Made by a program: the position numbers and the translations under genes. 9,636 nt of DNA from JAVBSC01 sp031547305 (GTDB lineage Bacteria; Desulfobacterota; Desulfovibrionia; Desulfovibrionales; Desulfovibrionaceae): NCBI GenBank assembly GCA_031547305.1, contig JAVBSC010000004.1:1-9636 (forward strand). The letters are read 5' to 3'. Below, piece by piece: positions 1 through 6,498 of the stretch. Under the pieces are notes generated by a model. It was not told the DNA's origin and made no database searches. It saw only the letters and a program-made list of their open reading frames with translations. Every line of letters begins with the position of its first letter. Within the stretch, counting starts at the first letter, position 1.

Positions 1-2259
1 GTGGGCTACACCCTGGACGAAATCCCCAACGCGGTCACCGGCACCACGCTCTCGGCCTTTGAGCCGGCCATCGACTACGTGGTCACCAAAATCCCCCGCT
101 TCACCTTTGAAAAATTCCCAGGCTCCAAGGACGAGCTGACCACCTCCATGAAGAGTGTGGGCGAGGCCATGTCCATAGGCCGCACCTTTAAGGAATCCCT
201 GCAAAAGGGTCTGCGCTCCCTGGAAATAGGGGCCGGCGGCCTGGGCGTGGACTTCCGGGGCAAGCCGCCGGAACTGGAGGAAATCCGCGCCAGGCTCCGC
301 ACCCCCAATTCCCGGCGCATCTTTTATGTGCGCTGGGCCATGCTGGCCGGACTGAGCCTGGAGGAAATCAACGATATTACCGCCATAGATCCCTGGTTTC
401 TGCGCCAGATCAAGGAACTGGTGGACATGGAAGCCCGCCTGCGCGACTTCGCCCTGGCCAACGCCATGACTCCGGACAACCGGGAACTGGCGGACCTTAT
501 GCGCGAAGCCAAGGAAATGGGCTTTTCCGACCGCCAGCTCGCGGAAATGTGGAAGCGCCCGGAATCCGACGTGCGGGTCTTGCGCAAGTCCCTGAATCTT
601 CTGCCCTCCTACTTCCTGGTGGACACCTGCGCCGGCGAGTTTAAGGCTTCCACGCCCTACTACTACTCCACTTACGAAAAACACCAGGAAGTCGCGCCGG
701 AAAACCGCAAGAAAATCATCATCCTGGGCGGCGGCCCAAACCGCATCGGCCAGGGCATCGAATTCGACTACTGCTGCTGCCACGCCTCCTTCGCCATGAA
801 AGACATGGGCGTGCAGTCCATTATGGTCAACTCCAATCCGGAAACCGTGTCCACGGACTTTGACACCTCGGACCGCCTGTACTTTGAGCCGCTGACCTTT
901 GAAGACGTCATGAACATAGTGGAGCTGGAAAAGCCGGACGGCGTGATCGTCCAGTTCGGCGGCCAAACCCCGCTGAACCTGGCCGTGCCGCTCATGCGCG
1001 CCGGCGTGCCCATTCTGGGCACTTCCCCGGATTCCATAGACCGGGCCGAAGACCGCGAGCGCTTTCAGGCCCTGCTCAAAAAGCTTGGCCTGCGCCAGCC
1101 GGACAACGCCATAGCCATGAATCTGGCCGAAGCCCGGCAAGCCGCCTCGCGCATCGGCTACCCACTGGTGGTCCGCCCTTCTTACGTTCTGGGCGGCCGG
1201 GCCATGCTGGTGGTCTACGACGAGGAGCAGCTTGACGAATACTTTGCGGAAAACGTCGGTTCCACCCCACTGGAGCACCCGATACTTATCGACAAATTCC
1301 TGGAGCACGCCACAGAGGTGGACGTGGACGCCCTGTGCGACGGCACGGAGACCTATGTGGCCGGCATCATGGAGCATATCGAGGAAGCCGGCATCCATTC
1401 CGGCGACTCGGCCTGCGTGCTGCCCCCGCACACCCTTTCCCGGGACATCATGGCGGACATAACCCGCCAGACCAAGGCCCTGGCCGAAGAACTCAGGGTG
1501 GTCGGCCTGATGAACATCCAGTTCGCGGTCAAGGACGACGTGCTCTTCATCCTGGAGGTCAATCCCCGCGCCTCGCGCACCGCGCCCTTTGTCTCCAAGG
1601 CCACTGGCGTGCCCCTGGCCCGCATGGCCACGCAGGTCATGCTGGGCAAAACCATCCGGGAACTCAACCCCCAATCCCTGCGCAAGGAAGGCTATATCTC
1701 GGTCAAAGAGGCGGTCTTCCCCTTCAAGCGCTTCCCTGGCGTGGATATCCTGCTCGGGCCGGAAATGCGCTCCACCGGCGAAGTCATGGGCGTGGCCAGG
1801 GGCTTTGAGGAAGCTTTTATGAAAGGCCAGCTGGCCTGCGGACAAAAGTTGCCCGCCAGCGGCAAGATCTTCATTTCCGTGAACGACCGCGATAAAATCG
1901 ACGTGCCGCCCATAGCCAAACTCTACAGCGACCTGGGCTTCGAAATCCTGGCCACCTCCGGCACGGCCGCCCTGCTGCGCGAAGCCGGCCTGGAAGCCAC
2001 CCGCGTCTTCAAAGTCTACGAAGGCCGGCCCAACGTCGTGGACCTGATCAAAAACAACGAGATCAGCCTGGTGGTAAATACCGCCTCCGGCAAACGCACC
2101 GTCCAGGACTCCAAATCCATACGCCAGGCCACCCTGCAGTACGAAGTGCCCTACAGCACCACCCTGTCCGGCGCCAAAGCCATGGCCCAGGCCATGGCCG
2201 ACGCCCGATCGCGCGGCCTGAACGTCAAAAGCCTGCAAGAATATTATAGTGGGAATTAA
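1..2259 (+). CDS. carB: Carbamoyl-phosphate synthase large subunit, 3' part (5' end outside window)
   Basis: Large, ammonia-using subunit of carbamoyl phosphate synthase; with CarA it makes carbamoyl phosphate from bicarbonate, glutamine-derived ammonia and two ATP for pyrimidine and arginine synthesis in the cytoplasm. The visible 752 residues start inside the first (carboxyphosphate) half: the GTG at position 1 is an internal Val, since the family is about 1,070 residues and roughly 320 are missing. Seen in order: the end of the first ATP-grasp half (SFEPAIDYVV-like block at about 18-28), an oligomerisation region to about 230, and the second synthetase half opening with ILGGGPNRIGQGIEFDY (241-257). 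ATP-grasp motifs follow: RPSYVLGGRAM (392-402), EEAGIHSGDSACVLPP (461-476) and EVNPRASRT (519-527). A C-terminal MGS-like allosteric domain spans about 621-752 (ATSGTAALL at 651, NTASGKR at 693). The stop codon is immediately followed by the purF ATG. No frameshift or missing motif is seen in the visible part. Confidence 0.97.
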   Translation: MGYTLDEIPNAVTGTTLSAFEPAIDYVVTKIPRFTFEKFPGSKDELTTSMKSVGEAMSIGRTFKESLQKGLRSLEIGAGGLGVDFRGKPPELEEIRARLRTPNSRRIFYVRWAMLAGLSLEEINDITAIDPWFLRQIKELVDMEARLRDFALANAMTPDNRELADLMREAKEMGFSDRQLAEMWKRPESDVRVLRKSLNLLPSYFLVDTCAGEFKASTPYYYSTYEKHQEVAPENRKKIIILGGGPNRIGQGIEFDYCCCHASFAMKDMGVQSIMVNSNPETVSTDFDTSDRLYFEPLTFEDVMNIVELEKPDGVIVQFGGQTPLNLAVPLMRAGVPILGTSPDSIDRAEDRERFQALLKKLGLRQPDNAIAMNLAEARQAASRIGYPLVVRPSYVLGGRAMLVVYDEEQLDEYFAENVGSTPLEHPILIDKFLEHATEVDVDALCDGTETYVAGIMEHIEEAGIHSGDSACVLPPHTLSRDIMADITRQTKALAEELRVVGLMNIQFAVKDDVLFILEVNPRASRTAPFVSKATGVPLARMATQVMLGKTIRELNPQSLRKEGYISVKEAVFPFKRFPGVDILLGPEMRSTGEVMGVARGFEEAFMKGQLACGQKLPASGKIFISVNDRDKIDVPPIAKLYSDLGFEILATSGTAALLREAGLEATRVFKVYEGRPNVVDLIKNNEISLVVNTASGKRTVQDSKSIRQATLQYEVPYSTTLSGAKAMAQAMADARSRGLNVKSLQEYYSGN

Positions 2260-3639
2260 ATGATCAAAGAACATTGCGGATTATTTGGAATCTACCGGCA
2301 TGCGGAAGCGGCGCGGCTGACGTATTTTGGTTTGTACGCGCAGCAGCACCGCGGGCAGGAGAGCGCGGGCATAGCGGTGTGGGACGGCGCCAGGGTACGG
2401 GATTTCCGGGCTTTGGGGCTGGTGCACGATATTTTTACCGAGCAGCATCTGAGCAAGGATCTGGCCGGCCAGACCGCCATAGGACATGTGCGTTACGCCG
2501 GCGGCGGCACGGCCTCGCAACGCAATTCCGAGCCGTTCGTGGTGCACCGCAACGGGTTGGATCTGGCCATCGCCCATAACGGAGCCATTGTGAACGCCCC
2601 TACGTTAAGGAGGCGGCTGGAGGAAGAGGGGGCCATCTTTCAGACCAGCACGGACAGCGAACTGTTCGCCCATCTGATTGTGCGGGCCCTGCATGAAATG
2701 CCTCTGGAAGGGGCCATTCTACAAGCCTGCCGCTCGGTGCGCGGGGCGTATTCACTGGTCATTCTGGCCAACGGCAAGCTGATCGCGGTGCGGGATCCGC
2801 ACGGGGTAAGGCCGCTGGCGCTGGGCAAGCTTGGTGAATCGCCGGTTCTGGCCTCGGAAACCTGCGCGTTTGATCTGTTGGAAGCGGATTTTATAAGGTC
2901 CATCGAGCCGGGCGAGATTCTGGTCATTGACGGCGCGACCCGCACGGAACTGAACAGTTATAAAATCCAGGAAGAGAACGTCCCGCAGCGGCGTTGCGTT
3001 TTTGAGCTGGTCTACTTCGCCCGTCCGGATTCCTATGTCTTCAGCCAGAACGTCTACATGGCCCGTAAAAACATGGGGCGCATCCTGGCCAGGGAAGCGC
3101 CGGTGGAGGCGGACCTGGTCATGCCCTTCCCGGATTCCGGCGTTTACTGCGCCGTGGGGTTCGCGCAGGAATCCGGCGTGCCGTACGAGCACGCGCTCAT
3201 AAGAAACCACTACGTGGGCCGCACCTTCATCCAGCCCACCCAGGATATGCGCGACTTTGCCGTGCGCGTCAAACTCAACCCGGTGCGCGAGGCCATTCAG
3301 GGCAAACGCATCGTGATCGTGGACGACTCAATCGTGCGCGGCACCACCATGCGCACCAGGGTGAAAAAGCTGCGCGAGTTGGGCGCGCGGGAAGTGCACT
3401 GCCGCATAAGCTGTCCGCCGGTGAAAAACCCCTGTTTTTACGGCGTGGATTTCTCCTCCAGGGGGGAGCTCATCGCCGCCAATTACAGCGAGGCGGAAAT
3501 CCAACGGTTTTTGGGGCTGGATTCCTTGGCTTATCTTTCTTTGGACGGCCTGCTGGCTTCGGTCTCGGATCTGGGGTATTGTCTGGCCTGCTTCAACGGA
3601 GACTACGCCATTCCGGTGGATGAAGAGTTGAAGCGCTAA
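2260..3639 (+). CDS. purF: Amidophosphoribosyltransferase (glutamine PRPP amidotransferase)
   Basis: Catalyses the first committed step of purine synthesis, PRPP + glutamine to 5-phosphoribosylamine. The 459-residue protein has an N-terminal Ntn-hydrolase glutaminase domain and a C-terminal phosphoribosyltransferase domain. The catalytic Cys is at position 6 (MIKEHCGLFGIY), so a five-residue leader must be removed, unlike E. coli PurF where Cys follows the initiator Met. Glutaminase motifs include QQHRGQESAGI (28-38) and AHNGAI (105-110). The PRPP loop IVIVDDSIVRGTT lies at 351-363. Cysteines at 246 (QRRCVFE), 392 (NPCFYGVD), 441 and 444 (YCLAC) match the four [4Fe-4S] ligands known in Bacillus subtilis PurF, so an Fe-S enzyme is inferred. 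The ATG abuts the carB stop (TAAATG) with only a weak GTGGGA-like ribosome site, suggesting translational coupling. Codon use in the first half favours G- and T-ending codons more than in carB. Confidence 0.97.
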   Translation: MIKEHCGLFGIYRHAEAARLTYFGLYAQQHRGQESAGIAVWDGARVRDFRALGLVHDIFTEQHLSKDLAGQTAIGHVRYAGGGTASQRNSEPFVVHRNGLDLAIAHNGAIVNAPTLRRRLEEEGAIFQTSTDSELFAHLIVRALHEMPLEGAILQACRSVRGAYSLVILANGKLIAVRDPHGVRPLALGKLGESPVLASETCAFDLLEADFIRSIEPGEILVIDGATRTELNSYKIQEENVPQRRCVFELVYFARPDSYVFSQNVYMARKNMGRILAREAPVEADLVMPFPDSGVYCAVGFAQESGVPYEHALIRNHYVGRTFIQPTQDMRDFAVRVKLNPVREAIQGKRIVIVDDSIVRGTTMRTRVKKLRELGAREVHCRISCPPVKNPCFYGVDFSSRGELIAANYSEAEIQRFLGLDSLAYLSLDGLLASVSDLGYCLACFNGDYAIPVDEELKR

Positions 3640-3643
3640 GGAG
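3638..3643 (+). promoter_or_regulatory. Ribosome binding site for the small lipoprotein gene
   Basis: AAGGAG overlaps the purF stop codon and sits 7 nt before the ATG at 3651, an optimal spacing. It is only 1 nt from the in-frame ATG at 3645, so 3651 is the preferred start. A strong site here supports real translation of the short reading frame that follows. Confidence 0.7.
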
Positions 3644-3650
3644 TATGCTT

Positions 3651-3821
3651 ATGTTTTTCAAATTCCCCGGATTGCGCCGTTGCGTTTTCCTTGCCTGTCT
3701 TTGTTCCCTGCTGCTCGCGCCTTGCCTGACCGGGTGCGCCGGAAAATCCGGCTCGTCTTCGCAGCCGGAAGTCAAAGCCGGCGGCGAAATGCAGGGTTCA
3801 TTCGGCGCGGTCGGCAACTGA
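3651..3821 (+). CDS. Small predicted lipoprotein, 56 residues, unknown function
   Basis: A 56-residue reading frame between purF and kdsD, short enough for usual ORF cut-offs to miss. It begins MFFKFPGLRR, giving a basic n-region, followed by a hydrophobic stretch (about 11-25) and a lipobox LTGC at 26-29, with Cys29 the expected lipidation site. Signal peptidase II cleavage would leave a mature peptide of only 28 residues, starting CAGKSGSSS and rich in Gly and Ser. The residues after Cys (Ala, Gly) do not form the Asp+2 inner-membrane retention signal, so outer-membrane sorting is likely if this cell uses the Lol rule. A strong AAGGAG site 7 nt upstream and tight packing (11 nt after purF, 5 nt before kdsD) support it as a gene. 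I do not recognise a family. It could be an envelope peptide linked to LPS assembly by position alone, but that is speculative. The frame continues to the TGA at 3819-3821 without rare features. Confidence 0.72.
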   Translation: MFFKFPGLRRCVFLACLCSLLLAPCLTGCAGKSGSSSQPEVKAGGEMQGSFGAVGN

Positions 3822-3826
3822 CGGCC

Positions 3827-4825
3827 ATGAAAAAAGATAATTCTTCGTCTTCCGAAAACTGGGCCGCCCTGGGGCGCGAAGTCCTGGACATAGAAATAGA
3901 GGCCCTGGGCGCGGTGCGCGCGGCTTTGGGCGAAACATTCGCCCAGGCCGTGGAGCTCTTGGCCTCCTGCCGGGGCCGGGTGGTGGTCTGCGGGCTGGGC
4001 AAGTCCGGCCTGGTGGGACGCAAGCTGGCGGCTACTTTTTCCTCCACCGGCACTCCGGCCTTTTTCCTGCACCCTGTGGAAGGCGCGCACGGAGACCTGG
4101 GGTCCATCCGGCCGGAAGACGTGGTCATAGCCATTTCCAATTCCGGGAAAACGGACGAGCTTAACGCCATTCTGCCTTCCCTGCGCGTTCTGGGCGTGAA
4201 AATCATCGCCCTCACCGGCGGCCTGGATTCCCCCCTGGCCAGACTGTCCGATCTGGTGGTAAACGCGGCCGTGCCGCGTGAAGCCTGCCCAATGAATCTG
4301 GCCCCCACCAGCAGCACCACCGCCGCCCTGGCCTTGGGCGACGCCCTGGCTGTGTGCCTGATTCGCTGCCATTCCTTTACGGAAAAAGATTTCAAGCGCT
4401 TCCACCCGGGCGGCGCGCTCGGGCAACGCCTGGCCCTGAAGGTGGAAGACCTCATGCGCGGCCAGAACCTCCCTCAGGCCGGGCAGGAAACCCCCTGCTC
4501 CGCCGCCCTGAACACGTTGGACCAGGGCGGCCTGGGCGCTGTCATCATTACCGACAGCGCCGGACGCCTGGCCGGCATCCTTACGGACGGCGACGTGCGC
4601 CGGCATTTTTTGCGCGGGACCATTACTCCGGCCGCCCCGGCTTCCAGCATCATGACCGTAAATCCACGCCGGGCCAAGCTGGGGCAGTCTGTAGCCGAAC
4701 TAATTGATATAATGGAAGAAAAATCTATAACTGTCCTGCCGGTAACCGACGAGGCCGGGGTTGTGGCCGGCGTTGTCCATCTGCACGATCTGCTTGGCAA
4801 AGGACGCATAAAGTTCGGCGGTTGA
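3827..4825 (+). CDS. kdsD: D-arabinose-5-phosphate isomerase (SIS domain plus CBS pair)
   Basis: Interconverts D-ribulose-5-phosphate and D-arabinose-5-phosphate, the first step towards KDO of the LPS inner core; cytoplasmic. The protein is 332 residues (E. coli KdsD is 328): an N-terminal SIS sugar-isomerase domain (about 40-180) and two CBS modules (about 207-265 and 273-330). Residues matching the E. coli active site fall at the same numbers: Lys59 (GLGKSG), Glu111 (SNSGKTDE), Glu152 (PREACP) and His193 (FHPGGALGQRL). This supports the ATG at 3827; a longer in-frame start at 3680 would only read the lipoprotein gene out of frame. No good ribosome site precedes the ATG, which lies 5 nt after the lipoprotein stop, so coupled translation is likely. 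A paralogue such as GutQ or KpsF has the same architecture; without a sorbitol or capsule cluster nearby, kdsD is the most economical name. The usual partners kdsC and the lpt genes are not adjacent here. Confidence 0.92.
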   Translation: MKKDNSSSSENWAALGREVLDIEIEALGAVRAALGETFAQAVELLASCRGRVVVCGLGKSGLVGRKLAATFSSTGTPAFFLHPVEGAHGDLGSIRPEDVVIAISNSGKTDELNAILPSLRVLGVKIIALTGGLDSPLARLSDLVVNAAVPREACPMNLAPTSSTTAALALGDALAVCLIRCHSFTEKDFKRFHPGGALGQRLALKVEDLMRGQNLPQAGQETPCSAALNTLDQGGLGAVIITDSAGRLAGILTDGDVRRHFLRGTITPAAPASSIMTVNPRRAKLGQSVAELIDIMEEKSITVLPVTDEAGVVAGVVHLHDLLGKGRIKFGG

Positions 4826-4826
4826 T

Positions 4827-5711
4827 ATGCAAGAGACGATAAGGGCCGGTGAAACACGTGTTGAAACCCGCCACTGGCCATTGCCGAGTGAAATAAACAA
4901 TGCCGGAAACATGCATGGCGGCTACATAATAGTGCAGGTGGACGGCGTGGCGGCCATGGCCGCGGTGCGCCTGGCCCGCTCCAGGGTGGTCACTGCCTCG
5001 ATCATGCGCATGGATTACAAGGCCCCGGTCCTTCCCCACGAAATCCTGGTTCTGAAAGCCTGCGTGAACATGGTGGCCAAAACCTCAATGGAAGTCGGGG
5101 TGCGCCTGGAAGTGGAGCGCATGAACGGCGAAATCCTGCACGCCGGCACGGCCTACCTGACTTTTGTAGCTCTGGGCGAGGACGGCAAACCCAGGCTTTT
5201 GCCAAAGCTCATTCCGGAAAACGATGATGACTTGCGCCGCATGATGGACGCCGCCCGCCGCCAGGCCGTACGCAAGCTGGAACGCCGCAAGCGGCGCCGC
5301 GAAGTGCAGCACGCTTCCCTGCGCCCCCTGCCGGAGCGTTACACCATCTGCCGCCTGGAAAAAGACGAGACCGCCCCGCCCCTGCCGGATCACGGCTTCA
5401 GCAACCTGACCCGCCAGGGTGACGCCCGTGTGCTGATCCTGCCGGAAGATTACGCGGCCGGCCTCAGCCTGCGCAATGCCGAATCCGGCTGGGCCTGCTT
5501 CGCGCTGGAAGGCCAGCTCAACCGGCATTCCGTGGGGCTCCTGGCCGCCTTGAGCGAAGTGCTGGCCGCGGAAGACATCCCCATCGTCGTCACCGCCGCC
5601 TTTGACAGCGCCTACCTGCTGGTTCAGGTGGACAAACGTGATTCCGCAGCCCGGGCCCTGTGCCGCACCGGCTACAGCGTGCAAGGCTATTGCGGAACGG
5701 ATTTGGCATGA
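4827..5711 (+). CDS. Hotdog-fold acyl-CoA thioesterase fused to a C-terminal ACT-like domain
   Basis: A 294-residue protein with two parts. Residues about 8-130 form an acyl-CoA thioesterase-type hotdog domain of the YciA/BFIT kind: the block EINNAGNMHGGYIIVQVD (22-39) corresponds to the family's N..G..(F/H)GG....D signature with candidate catalytic Asp39, and the domain closes with an EDGKPRLLP segment (118-126) typical of YciA relatives. A very basic, helical linker (about 136-160, with RKLERRKRRRE) joins it to residues about 168-290, which resemble the ACT_7/COG3603-type small ligand-binding proteins (RYTICRL at 171, GWACFALEG at 221-229, IPIVVTAAFDSAYLLV at 251-266). The frame is continuous with no internal stop, so it reads as a true fusion. 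It starts 1 nt after kdsD and its stop overlaps the next start (ATGA), so co-translation is expected. Hydrolysis of an acyl-CoA, perhaps tuned by an amino-acid-like ligand, is inference; the substrate is unknown. Confidence 0.85.
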   Translation: MQETIRAGETRVETRHWPLPSEINNAGNMHGGYIIVQVDGVAAMAAVRLARSRVVTASIMRMDYKAPVLPHEILVLKACVNMVAKTSMEVGVRLEVERMNGEILHAGTAYLTFVALGEDGKPRLLPKLIPENDDDLRRMMDAARRQAVRKLERRKRRREVQHASLRPLPERYTICRLEKDETAPPLPDHGFSNLTRQGDARVLILPEDYAAGLSLRNAESGWACFALEGQLNRHSVGLLAALSEVLAAEDIPIVVTAAFDSAYLLVQVDKRDSAARALCRTGYSVQGYCGTDLA

Positions 5712-6391
5712 ACGCCCAAAACATCCTGGCCGCCAGCCCATTTTTCGGTTCGCTCAGCCCGGAACAGCTTGAGCGCCTGTCCGGGCTGGCCCTGCTGAAA
5801 AAAGCCGCCAAAGGCACGCTCATTTTCACGGAAGGCGAAAAAGCGGACAAACTCCACCTGATCGGCCAGGGGCGGGTAAAGGTGTTCCGCGCCTCCCCGG
5901 ACGGCCGGGAAGTCATTCTGCATGTGCTCGGCCCCGGCGAAGCCTTTGGCGAAGTGGTCGTGTTCCAGGGCAAAGCCTACCCCGCTTCCGCCCTGGCCCT
6001 GGATGACTGCCTGCTGGTCGCCCTGCCCAGGCCCAGTCTGGTTGGCGCCCTCAGAGAAGACCCGGACCTGGCCCTGGCCATGCTGGCCGGACTCTCCCGC
6101 CGCCTGCGCGAATTTGTGAACAAGGTGGAAGCCTTGGCCCTTATGGAAGCCCCCCAGCGCCTGGCCGCCTACCTGCTGCATATGTCCGAACTCAACCCGA
6201 ACGCGGACGGATTCACCCTGGATGTGAGCAAAAGCCTGCTGGCCGGCATGCTCGGCGCGGCGCGGGAAACCCTGTCCCGCTGCCTCACCAGAATGGCGGA
6301 AAACAACCTGATCTCCATGGAAGGCCGCAGAGTCACCGTCCTTAACCCCAAAGCCCTGGAAGCCCTGGCCAAAGGGCTGGCGGTGCTTTAG
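5708..6391 (+). CDS. Crp/Fnr-family transcriptional regulator
   Basis: A 227-residue DNA-binding regulator with an N-terminal cyclic-nucleotide-binding-like beta-barrel (about 8-125), a long dimer helix (about 122-145) and a C-terminal winged helix (about 150-220). The recognition-helix region SKSLLAGMLGAARETLSRCL (174-193) carries the E-T-x-S-R signature of Crp/Fnr proteins. The barrel has the usual GE phosphate-cassette turn (FGEVVVF, 80-86), but the Arg-Ser pair that contacts cAMP in E. coli CRP is replaced by YPAS (91-94), so cAMP is an unlikely ligand. Only two cysteines (101 and 192) exist, so no FNR-type Fe-S cluster. The pattern (SPDGREVILHVLGPGE, then YPASA) recalls HcpR/DNR-like regulators, some of which sense nitrogen oxides through haem; this assignment is tentative. 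The start at 5708 gives the 4-nt ATGA overlap with the thioesterase gene; a longer in-frame start at 5660 would lie inside that gene. A hairpin follows 5 nt after the stop. Confidence 0.92.
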   Translation: MNAQNILAASPFFGSLSPEQLERLSGLALLKKAAKGTLIFTEGEKADKLHLIGQGRVKVFRASPDGREVILHVLGPGEAFGEVVVFQGKAYPASALALDDCLLVALPRPSLVGALREDPDLALAMLAGLSRRLREFVNKVEALALMEAPQRLAAYLLHMSELNPNADGFTLDVSKSLLAGMLGAARETLSRCLTRMAENNLISMEGRRVTVLNPKALEALAKGLAVL

Positions 6392-6396
6392 CATAC

Positions 6397-6417
6397 TTGA
6401 GGGGCTCCGCCCCTCAA
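6397..6417. terminator. Perfect 9-bp GC-rich hairpin after the regulator gene (possible terminator)
   Basis: TTGAGGGGC and GCCCCTCAA flank a 3-nt TCC loop, starting 5 nt after the Crp-family stop codon. No T-run follows, so if it ends transcription it does so weakly or with Rho; it could equally protect the 3' end of the operon mRNA. It is the first of three hairpins in this spacer. Confidence 0.5.
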
Positions 6418-6420
6418 ACT

Positions 6421-6476
6421 CCCCGCCAGAGGCGATTGCCCACTGGCAGGGGGCTTGGGGTACAGCCGTCCCCCAA
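6421..6476. repeat. Two further GC-rich stem-loops, REP-like structured spacer
   Basis: Hairpin two (6421-6452) pairs CCCCGCCAG with CTGGC-A-GGGG, leaving one bulged A, and closes with an inner GGC/GCC stem around GATT. Hairpin three (6455-6476) pairs TTGGGG with CCCCAA around 10 nt. Together with the preceding hairpin, nearly all of the 107-nt spacer before hldD is foldable. The modular CCCCGCCAG...CTGGC...GGGG layout resembles the repeated palindromic spacers common in GC-rich proteobacteria. Whether it is repeated in this genome cannot be judged from one window. Confidence 0.5.
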
Positions 6477-6486
6477 ATATAAAAAA

Positions 6487-6492
6487 GAGGTG
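6487..6492 (+). promoter_or_regulatory. Ribosome binding site for hldD
   Basis: GAGGTG lies 6 nt before the ATG at 6499 and fixes that start. An in-frame TTG at 6397 would add 34 residues translated from the hairpin spacer, with no homology expected before the MYIVTGGAGFIG start. Confidence 0.75.
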
Positions 6493-6498
6493 TTCGTT

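Noticed and set aside
3680..3826. N-terminal extension of KdsD from an upstream ATG
   Set aside because: The extension is the lipoprotein gene read out of frame; starting at 3827 puts the active-site residues at the same numbers as in E. coli KdsD.
3593..4606. Minus-strand 337-codon frame opposite kdsD
   Set aside because: Overlaps the whole SIS domain of kdsD, has shadow-like composition and no recognisable motif.
4963..5320. Split of the thioesterase-ACT frame into two genes
   Set aside because: No stop or frameshift lies between the domains, and there is no well-placed start with a ribosome site ahead of the ACT-like part.
6455..6483. Sigma-70-like promoter: TTGGGG, 17-nt gap, TATAAA before hldD
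   Set aside because: Spacing is right, but the -35 matches only TTG, its bases belong to a hairpin, and the expected start near 6490 would remove the hldD ribosome site from the mRNA.
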